NCBI RefSeq assembly: GCF_041146795.1
Contig: NC_135179.1
Span: forward strand, 14,890,047-14,954,046
Source of the DNA: Maylandia zebra
Lineage: Eukaryota > Chordata > Actinopteri > Cichliformes > Cichlidae
Direction: 5' to 3'
Length of the DNA: 64,000 nt
Shown: one piece after another, positions 56,210 through 64,000 of the stretch
Numbering within the stretch: the first letter of the stretch is position 1
Layout of the letters: every line of letters starts with the position of its first letter
Position numbers and translations under genes: made by a program
Notes under the pieces: generated by a model
The model's input: the letters and a program-made list of their open reading frames with translations, nothing else
Database searches by the model: none
What the model was told of the DNA's origin: nothing

Positions 56210-56534
56210 GGGTGCGTTTGGACCTAAAACAATATGGTCGCTTCACTTGTTTGTTTGTTTTTTGTTTGTTTGTTTTGTTTTTTCATACTTTAATTAAATT
56301 TATGCACATATTACAATCTCTCATTGGGAGACAACATTAGTGCAACAACATCTTGAAAAGGTTGAATAAGAAACCAAACGGAAAAAACAAAAAAAAAAAC
56401 AAAAAAACAAAACAAAAACACATATATACATATACATAAATATATGAAGGCCATTTTTATGACATATAACAGTTTCCTTTCTGCGAACACTTTAACATAC
56501 ATGTGGCTTACTTAGTACACCAAAAACACAATCA

Positions 56535-59500
56535 TTAAAAGGATAGAGATTGAGTCCCATTGTCGCATATCAAAGCAGCCTCTTTACATGAATCCCTCAG
56601 TAATTCTAAAGATGACAAAAAAGATTTTAATTCAATTTTCAATACAGTTAGGGAAGGTCTTTTACTTTGCCATTTGCATTTGTGTATGTGGTATTTGCCC
56701 ATAATTATCACCACCTTGTGTAGCATGGACAGTTCCTTAGATGGATCACCATTATTATATAAAACTTGTGTTAGAGTCAGTGGGGTCATCCCCTCTATTC
56801 TTATACTCGACCAGTCTACTAGATCTTGCCAAAAGTCAGTTGTTACTGAGCAGGAAAAAAACAAATGATCAATACTTTCCACCTTTTGTGAACAAAATCC
56901 ACATGGCTCTACCTCAAACCCAAACCTTTTTTTAAGCATTTCAGCTGCTGGGTAATATCCATTAATTATTTTAAATTGCATTTCTTTGACTTTGGGGGGG
57001 ATAGGCCATTTTAAAAAGTGCTATATTTGTTCGTTATTTTAATATTACTCCCTTTTAGTTTTGTGTTACTGTTAAAGTCGTGAAATAATTTGTTTTTAAA
57101 TATCTTGTTCATGGTTTTATTATTACAGTTTTTATCCGTCAAAAGAATCTGGTTTAGATGTAAAGAAGGTAGACTAATTTGTGCCTTAGAGTAATACAAA
57201 TAACCTTGAATCAAACTCAACAGAGGTAAGGGGATTGCCTTACAAACCTTGTCATATTCTCTAAGGGAACACTGAATGTTAAACTTAGCCTTAAAAACAC
57301 CCACTGAGAGAAACTGACCCCTTTCATCAAGTAAGTCTGTTATGAAGATTATGTTTTTTTCAAACCACTCTTTAATAAACAATGACTTCTTATTAATTGT
57401 AATTGTTCTGTTATTCCACAAGGTGGAGCAATGTGGTGAAAAGTTATGGGCAAACACCATCTTCCAATAAGACAAGACCTGCTTATGATATTCTGACAGT
57501 TTCACAGGCAACTTCAATATATCAAAATCACATTTCAGGAGAAAATCCAACCCTCCCACCTTTTTGAAAATATTTTTTGGGATATGGAACCATATGGAGT
57601 CAGGTTTCAAGAGGAAGGCTTTTATCCAGTTTATTTTAAATACTCCAACCATTGATTGAAAATCAGTTGACTTTATACCACCTTTAGCGTAATCTTTGAC
57701 AAGTTGTGATTTTTTAATGTAATGTGTTTTATTGCGCCAAATGAATTGATAGATTATAGAGTTAATCTTTTTAATACTTTTCGGGGTAATGTATAGTGAG
57801 TATGCTGGATAAACCATCTTTGAGACGCCCTCTGATTTGGATAATAGATTGCGTCCAAAAATTGTAATATCTCTCGTCAACCAATGATTTAGTGTTTTGG
57901 ACATGCCATCAATTTTGTCTTTCAGGTTTTTTGATTCTCTAGTGTTGATGTCTTTGTCTAAATAGATGCCTAGATACTTAACTTCATTTTTCACTGGAAT
58001 CGTCCTCATGCTATTTTCCAAACAATCATAAAGTGGCAAAAGTTCACACTTCTTTAGGTTCAGACACAAGCCTGAAGCTTTAGAAAAAATTGAAATGACA
58101 TTCAATGCTTTCTCGAGTATTGATTTATCCTTTAAAAATATTACTGTGTCGTCTGCAAACTGACTTATTTTCAGTTCAATATCAAAAATGTCTATTCCTT
58201 CGATGTCTGAATGGTTCACAATGAGGTAAGCCATTAATTGAGTGCAAAGAATAAATTATTTTGGAGAAATTGGGCAACCCTGTCGAATTCCACAGAATAT
58301 GTCTATCCTAGATGTTATGCCTGGATTGAGCGAAACATAACTATAAATTTGCTTGTAGAACAGTTTGATCACTTTGCAAAATTTGTTTCCAAATCCAAAA
58401 AGTTCTAAAGATCTAAATCAAAAATTATGGTCTATTGAATCAAATGCTTTAAAAAAGTCAATAAATAGTATTAAACTTTCTGAATTAATAAAGGATCGAT
58501 AGTCAATCATATCTAATATTAATCTTATGTTATTATGAATCTGCCTTCCTTTGATAAACGCTGATTGGCACTCATCAATCAATTTGGTTAAGACGCTTTT
58601 AAGCCTATTTGCATATACTAAGGCTAATAATTTGTAGTCGTTACATAAAAGTGTTATGGGTCTCCAATTGTCTAGCATTTGTAAATCTTTGTTTGGTTTG
58701 GGTAATAAGGTTATTAATCCTGTTTTCATTGTTGGGGATAGTTCTTCATTTTTTAAACAATCCAAAAAGCCATTAAATAACAAATCTTTAATGTCTTGCC
58801 AAAAGGTTTTATAAAATTCAATCGTTAAACCATCAATTCCAGGCGATTTTCCATTTTTCATTTGTTTTAGAGCTGTATCTAATTCGGATATTTTCAAATC
58901 TTCTTCTAACCATGTTTTATCATCCTCTTCCAATTTTTTAACCTGATCTTTAATCATATCAAAAAAAGATATCTGCATTTTCTTTTTCAGTTCTTGATTT
59001 ATACAGATTACTATAGAACATGTTAATTTCCTCACTTATTTTGTTTGGTTCCTCAATTATACTACCATCCTTACTCAATTTAGTTATTTTTTTCTTTGTT
59101 TGTCTACGCTTCTCTAGACTATAGAAATAAGATGAATTTTTTTCTCCATGCTCAATCCACTTGGCTCTAGACCTTACATATGCTCCTTTAGCTTTAATCA
59201 AGTACACCTCATCTAGCTTATTTTGTAAAGATTGTAAGCGTTCTGACTCTTCCGCAGTCATACAGGGTTTACCACATAATAAATGAATTTGTTCAATTAG
59301 ATTTTTCTGTTCACATACGCGTAGGGCAGACACTTTCTTTCCCGTTTCTATAGCTAATTGTTTCACACTATATTTAAACCATTCCCATTTACTGACATTA
59401 GTCATGCTCATATTGTTAATTTCTGATTTAAGTTCTTTAACTTGTTTACAGAAGTCTTCGTTTTGTAATAAACTATTGTTAAATTTCCATATGTTGTCAG

Positions 59501-60242
59501 ATCATTGTTGTTTACGTAGAGATAATAAGAGACTTATCAGACAATGATCAGTAAGTGGGGTTGACTGGGTCTCACATTTCGTAACATATGATGATACTGT
59601 TTGGGAGACAAGCCAATAATCTAATCTTGAACATACGTTTTTATTTGATGGACTAAACCAAGTATATTTCTTCGTATTTGGGTTTGTCATCCTCCAATAA
59701 TCGATCATATTGGTTGTCGTACATAAGTCACAAATAATGCTTTCGTGTTCTGGTTGATTTCCTCTTTGTGGTTGTCTGTCAAGCCATGAGTTAGGAGCCA
59801 GGTTAAAATCGCCTCCAATTATCACCTGGGTAGAATTATATGTAGTACTCCACTTTGCAATTAATTTACTTAAGTTAGACATCATATTTCTATTTAGCGA
59901 CCTGTTATTGTATCCATACACGTTAATAAGAATAATTTTCTGTTCACAGACTTCTACCAACACCATGATCCAATGCCCCATTCCGTCGCTTTTATGATCA
60001 ATAACTCTCCCTGCAAATTTGTTGAATAAGATCATTACTCCTGCTGAGTGAGTAGTACCATGTGAATAAAGAATACTATCTCCCCATTGATGTTTCCAAA
60101 ATGTTTCCTCTTCCTTACCAGAATGTGTTTCTTGTAAAAACAAAATGTTTGCCTTAATTTCCTTGCAGAATAAAAACATGGCCTTACGTTTGACATTGTT
60201 TTTTAAGCCTCGAACATTTAAGGAACTTAATAGAACAGCCAT
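56535..60242 (-). pseudogene. LINE-1 ORF2-like endonuclease/reverse transcriptase, five lesions
   Basis: It starts at ATG 60,242 with an APE endonuclease (SLNVRGL, LQETH, IIGGDFNLAPN, SRLDYWLVS, LTDHCLI). It continues with the reverse transcriptase (GKSPGIDGLTIEFYK, SAFIKGRQIHNNIRLI, IDFFKAFDSIDH, GCPISP, FADDTVIF) and a Cys/His-type C-terminal end (CGFCSQKVESIDHLFFSC). Lesions: in-frame TGA 59,502-59,504, TGA 58,418-58,420 and TAA 58,256-58,258. There are also frameshifts at the homopolymer 58,961-58,967 (seven bases where six keep frame) and near 57,013. The final stop is at 56,535. The catalytic FADD is intact but the product cannot be made whole. Confidence 0.88.
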
Positions 60243-60580
60243 CTATAAGATAAACAAAAAACAAAAAACGCAAGAACAAAATACAAAACAAGAACAGTAA
60301 CGGCTTCCTTGGCACTTACTAGAAGAAAAAAAAGTGCTTGAAGCGGGAATAAGCCTAGTGTCCTACCTATGTAATCATAACAGTACTCCGACCCTATCAC
60401 AGTACTACCCCTTTCTATATGCGGCAATTTAGCTCTGTATAGCTCACATTTAACTACGACTTTGCTTTTTGACCCTCTCCTATTTTTTATTTTTAACAGA
60501 TATGTATATATAAACATATATATACACACATACATACCCACATTTTATGGTTAACTTGTAGTGACTTCTTCAAGTGCATC

Positions 60581-61417
60581 TCACAGATCGATCCTTTTAC
60601 CGTCTATTATTGCATAACCCTCCTTTAGGAATGCTCTTTTGCCGTTGTTTCGAGCTTCCTGCACCTTGGGCCACAGCTTGATCCGAGCTTCACGGTCTTC
60701 TTTGGAGAAGTCTTCTTTAAATTTTATGTTCAGTTCTTTGCAGACCCTGGCCTCTTTGGATTTCCTCCATACTTCATCCCTTGCCGTCCTCATGCTGAAC
60801 TGTATGGTGATTGGTCTTGGCACCTTGTTGCTCACTGCATTGTCTTTCTTCCCCAGTCGGTGTACTGTATCAACCATGAGCTGCAGTTTTTCCACTGATA
60901 CAGGAACCACTCTTGTTAGAATGCCGATCACTGTTTCACGTGTATTCTCGTTGTCCTTCTCTGTCAGACCCAAAATTCTGAGGTCCCATCTTCTGCGGTA
61001 ACGTGCACTCTCCCGACAGCTCTCCTTTAATTCTTTGTTTTCCTTCATCAGCAACTCCACCTTCGTCGTCAGCTTGTCAATTTCCTCTCTGTTTTTGTGG
61101 GTCGCCTGTGTATTTACTTCAATGCGTTGTTCGAAGGCTTCCAACTTCTTTTCAAGCGAATCAAACCTTTCCTCGCATCTCTTTGTGAAGCCAAGTAAAA
61201 CTTCATATACATTCTCGATGCTCACCTGCTTCTCAGTTATTTTGCTTTTCATTTTTTTGGGATTGGGACTTGGTAACGGAGTGTGGTCACCTATGGGTCT
61301 TCCGATCTCTTTCTGAAGTTCCATCTCTTCTATATCTTCATCCTCACATGCTTCCCGCATAGCAGCAAGGTTGTAATCATGGTCGGAGAGGCTACCTGTT
61401 AGCTTGGGGTTAGCCAT
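60581..61417 (-). CDS. LINE-1 ORF1p-like RNA-binding protein
   Basis: 278 aa, intact. L1 ORF1 proteins are trimeric RNA chaperones that package the element's RNA. Seen: a disordered acidic N-terminus, and a heptad-rich coiled coil (about residues 70-135: FDSLEKKLEAFEQRI, KNREEIDKLTTKVELLMKEN). An RRM-like domain starts near RRRWDLRILGLTEKDNENT, followed by a C-terminal domain with PRPITIQF, ARDEVWRKSKEARV and LWPKVQEARNNGKRAFLKEG, matching the transposase_22 pattern of L1 ORF1. ORF2 starts 338 bp downstream. The frame's integrity contrasts with the broken ORF2. Confidence 0.88.
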   Translation of the reverse strand: MANPKLTGSLSDHDYNLAAMREACEDEDIEEMELQKEIGRPIGDHTPLPSPNPKKMKSKITEKQVSIENVYEVLLGFTKRCEERFDSLEKKLEAFEQRIEVNTQATHKNREEIDKLTTKVELLMKENKELKESCRESARYRRRWDLRILGLTEKDNENTRETVIGILTRVVPVSVEKLQLMVDTVHRLGKKDNAVSNKVPRPITIQFSMRTARDEVWRKSKEARVCKELNIKFKEDFSKEDREARIKLWPKVQEARNNGKRAFLKEGYAIIDGKRIDL

Positions 61418-61923
61418 TTTTATCGCTCTAAGTTTATCTTTGTGTCTGCCTGAAGGTCTGTCAAAGTAACTTCCAGGGGGTTTCGCTTGCGTTCTACTTC
61501 CTTTGGAGTAACAGTTTGTCAGTAAAGTATTTTACAGGACATCAAAATCACGTTTCTTAATCAGACCCGCAGATTGTACAACCGCTTATTCCGCCATCTT
61601 TCTCTCCCCGGTCGCTTCACTTGTTGCCAAGCAGTAAAAATAAAAAGCACGTGCAAACAACAGTACTCACACCTCCAGGCAGTTCAAGGGGATAGCGGAG
61701 AAACTGTGTCACGGCTACCAGCAGGCCGCGGCAGCAGCACTCACAGTCGTCCTTTCCACGTGCTCCCACGTGAACACATAACTTCAGCACACCAGCAGAA
61801 GGGACCTCTCTGACACGCCAGCAAGACGTCCGTCTCCTCCTACTGAATCACACAACCCCGCTAAATGCCAGTTCACATGTGATAACATTCAATCTTAGCA
61901 TTAGCTTAATAAATAAAAACAGA

Positions 61924-62005
61924 GCAAGTCAAGTCAACTTTATTTGTCAATTCTGCCACATGTACAGGACATACAGAGAATAGAAATTTCGTTACTCTCA
62001 AACCC
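61924..62005 (-). repeat. LINE 3'-end fragment (L2-like), antisense
   Basis: CAAGTCAAGTCAACTTTATT, TCTGCCACATGTACAGGACA and AATTTCGTTACTCTCAAACC are the reverse complement of a common fish L2-type 3' end with its short tandem tail. The 61,626-61,920 stretch to its left has no recognised feature beyond two CACGTG E-boxes near 61,757-61,774. Confidence 0.6.
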
Positions 62006-62217
62006 TAGATGAGCAGAACAAGAGCTTAGCGAATATGCTAGGCTACGCTAGCGGCTATGTTAGCGGCTAGTCGCGGTTAGCAGTTAGCCCGTTTTACACA
62101 ATAACATTGGGTTCAAGTGTCAGACAAAATTCACATTTACCTCACAGTAGGGTACAACAGTTCTCGACTCCAGTTAACTATCCGCCAACCCGAAAATACG
62201 TCGGTCGCCCTTCTATG

Positions 62218-62489
62218 AACTCTGCGTTCAGTTTTTTTTTTATAAACTTTATTTAACAAACAATGAGTATACAACATACGAACAGATGAAGTATACAAAA
62301 CAGAACATGAACACACAAAACCAGGGGTAAAAGAAAAAGGTAACAATTATAAGAATACACGCAAAAATTCACATACATAAATTGTTTTGAGAGCCTTTTT
62401 TTTGGTGGAGTCTGATATTGAATGTATGTACATTTCCACATCCTTAAAATAATGACAGAAATATGGTGTTTTGTTAAACTCCGCGTTCA
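62218..62489 (-). mobile_element. 5'-truncated LINE insertion with target-site duplication
   Basis: AACTCTGCGTTCA (62,218-62,230) and AACTCCGCGTTCA (62,477-62,489) match 12 of 13. They flank a 246-bp insert that starts with a T-run on the plus strand, i.e. a poly(A) tail on the minus strand. The insert has no frame of its own and its family cannot be named. Confidence 0.65.
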
Positions 62490-62859
62490 CTTGACACTGT
62501 TCAGCTCTCGTCTCTCTCGCTTCCTGCAGAGTGCACACGGCTCCCCACTTACTTCCACCCCTCTATCTGAGACTACTTCAGGGTTCACTGGAGCTGTAGT
62601 ACATATCAATACCATATCAAAAATAATGACATAAACCTCAAAATACAAATAAAAAGGTTGTGCATTTAACTAACACACATCACATACTTTGCAGGCATTT
62701 GTATACATTCTTGAACACATTAAACATTTGCAATTAACTATCAATATTAATGAACAAATTTAAATAATGAGCTACTTATATAGCCAGGGCTACATATATT
62801 TATTCATATTACTCTCAGATTTGGCCATTCTTATATTTCGATTGTTCTTATGTTATTGT

Positions 62860-62985
62860 GTTTTTGCACACCTCTGTTGCTGGTGAAGCTCGCACACAAG
62901 AATTTCACTCACATGTACTGTACCAGTGTACCTCCACATGTGCTGTGACAATAAAAGTGATTTGATTTTGATTTGATTTTGAAAA
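62860..62985 (+). repeat. LINE 3'-end fragment with TTTGATTTTGA tail
   Basis: GAATTTCACTCACATGTACT, CTCCACATGTGCTGTGACAA, TAAAAGTGATTTGATTTTGA and repeated TTTGATTT resemble L2/CR1-type 3' tails ending ACAATAAA plus a short tandem repeat. No coding part is attached. Confidence 0.6.
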
Positions 62986-63783
62986 ATACAACTGTAGGGA
63001 GATGGTCTGCAACCATAGCTGATCTGAATTGTGCAACAAAAACAAAATCCACTCAATGACGGTTAAATGGCAAACAAAAGAACTATGGCTGCAACGGTTC
63101 ATCGAGTAATTCGAATAATTCGATTGTAAAGAAATGTCCACACAAATTCTTTGCTTCGTTTAATGCACGGCTCGGTAGCGCGCCACTGTTACCATGGGAA
63201 CTCGACCGCGAACGTTTCAGGGACATTTGTAACTAAAAACAGAGCTGTAATAGAAACGTAGTTAAGAGCAGCGTGTGAATAAAAGGTCTGACTGCATTAA
63301 GCCCACACAACCGCCAGTTTTTAACCGAAACACTCATAACACAACGGCAGCAGTGACGATGACGTTGGCACAGTTTAACGTGTTGAACGTGGAGCTGGCG
63401 TCTGTTTACACACCGCGAAGAGCAAAGGGGCGGGGCCGGTTCCAAGACGGTGAGCTCAGGTCGAGTGAAAGAAAACGTGTTTGTAAAGTTGCAAAACAGC
63501 GACGCAGTTCCTGTAATCACCAATAAAAACGTTTACTGGGAAAAAGCTAGCGGGAGTCTTTCATCAAAGCACAAACTTAAAGCAACAAACTTAAAGCTGC
63601 TCCTTTTGTTTTACACTGAGAAAAATCTGCAGCCTCCAGTTATTAAAATATGCACATGAACTGTTAACTTAGTCTGATAACAGGCTGGTGCTTAAATGAT
63701 ACAGTAGCCTTCCTATTTTCCATGGAAGCAATACCTGCAGCAAACAGGGGTAAGTCTAAAGGGGGGCATGGGGTGTATTAGAC
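62986..63783. other. Interval without recognised gene
   Basis: Near 63,088-63,125 the text GGCTGCAACGGTTCATCGAG and TAATTCGAATAATTCGATT resembles a fish hAT-type terminal region, but no partner end is visible. A more GC-rich stretch at 63,340-63,470 (GGGGCGGGGCC at 63,428-63,438) could be a small promoter. The frames there are short and unrecognised. Confidence 0.35.
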
Positions 63784-64000
63784 CAGTGGTTCTCAAACTT
63801 TTCACAATGAGTACCACCTCATAAAATATATGTAGTATAGTAGTATAGACCTATTTATTTATCACCATATACAGTTTACACGAGACAGTTATATTTCTTA
63901 TATGAATGTTATTATTTTAACCTTCATAAACAGGACGTGACAAGTGATAATAATAACAACAATATTAAAACATTCACAGCAGGTGGGATATCCAATCTTT
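63784..64000 (+). mobile_element. Start of a hAT-type DNA transposon (runs off the window)
   Basis: CAGTGGTTCTCAAACTTTT at 63,784-63,802 followed by GAGTACCACCTC matches the well-known terminal inverted repeat of hAT/Charlie-like elements. The other end and the 8-bp target duplication lie beyond the window, so autonomy cannot be judged. Confidence 0.65.

Larger units (their letters stand above)
52016..56214. mobile_element. DNA transposon with 49-bp perfect TIRs, family unknown, filled by a LINE
   Basis: The sequence at 52,021-52,069 is the exact reverse complement of 56,161-56,209 (49 of 49). Both ends read TGTCACTACCCG... inward. The flanks carry a 5-bp direct repeat GGGTG (52,016-52,020 and 56,210-56,214), consistent with a target-site duplication. 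Inside lie about 0.5 kb on the left and 0.3 kb on the right of non-coding sequence, plus an L2-like LINE. No transposase is visible, so the element was non-autonomous or has lost it. TGT...ACA ends with a 5-bp duplication do not match Tc1 (TA), hAT (8 bp), PIF (3 bp) or piggyBac (TTAA). The superfamily is left open. Confidence 0.85.
56252..61609 (-). mobile_element. Full-length L1-like LINE with target-site duplication, decayed
   Basis: A 5.36-kb insertion in minus orientation, flanked by a perfect 16-bp direct repeat GGTCGCTTCACTTGTT at 56,236-56,251 and 61,610-61,625. The 5' end reads GGGGAGAGAAAGATGGCGGA, so it is not truncated. ORF1 (60,581-61,417) is intact, ORF2 (56,535-60,242) is broken, and the 3' end is an A-rich AAACAAAC tail on the minus strand. 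Gene order and ORF1 type place it in the L1/Tx1 group. It landed about 20 bp to the right of the DNA transposon's duplicated GGGTG. Confidence 0.92.

Overview
The window is nuclear DNA from a bony fish, almost certainly a teleost. It holds four vertebrate protein genes with canonical GT-AG introns, an alpha-2 adrenergic receptor gene next to ebf3/ppp2r2d/bnip3, and repeats typical of teleosts (L2-like and L1-like LINEs, Tc1 relics, a hAT end, long microsatellites). The species cannot be named from sequence alone.

Layout. 1-15,079 (minus): the 5' part of ebf3. Six coding exons lie between 10,076 and 15,079, and 1-10,075 is the start of a very long intron 6. 15,080-27,700: a gene-free, AT-rich divergent interval with candidate regulatory blocks. 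27,896-32,490 (plus): complete ppp2r2d, ten coding exons, 447 aa. 34,398-37,389 (minus): complete bnip3, six coding exons, 189 aa, convergent with ppp2r2d. 37,600-45,200: gene-free, with two repeat tails and a decayed Tc1 transposon. 45,216-46,412 (minus): an intact single-exon alpha-2 adrenergic receptor, best read as the fish alpha-2D type, with a TATA/GC-box promoter near 46,860-46,912. 47,000-50,050: no recognised gene.

50,050-64,000 is a transposon pile-up. It holds a 5'-truncated L2-like LINE that itself carries another LINE's tail. A DNA transposon with perfect 49-bp terminal inverted repeats (52,021-56,209) has been filled by an L2-like LINE whose single long reading frame is broken by one TGA. 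About 25 bp beyond it sits a full-length but decayed L1-like LINE (56,252-61,609, minus) with a perfect 16-bp target duplication. Smaller LINE tails and a hAT end follow.

The genes do not form an operon-like system. ebf3 encodes a developmental transcription factor, ppp2r2d a mitotic PP2A subunit, bnip3 a hypoxia/mitophagy receptor, and the adra2 gene a Gi-coupled catecholamine receptor. The exon models were assembled by hand from splice sites, reading phase and remembered family sequence. They are internally consistent: all phases match and the totals divide by three.
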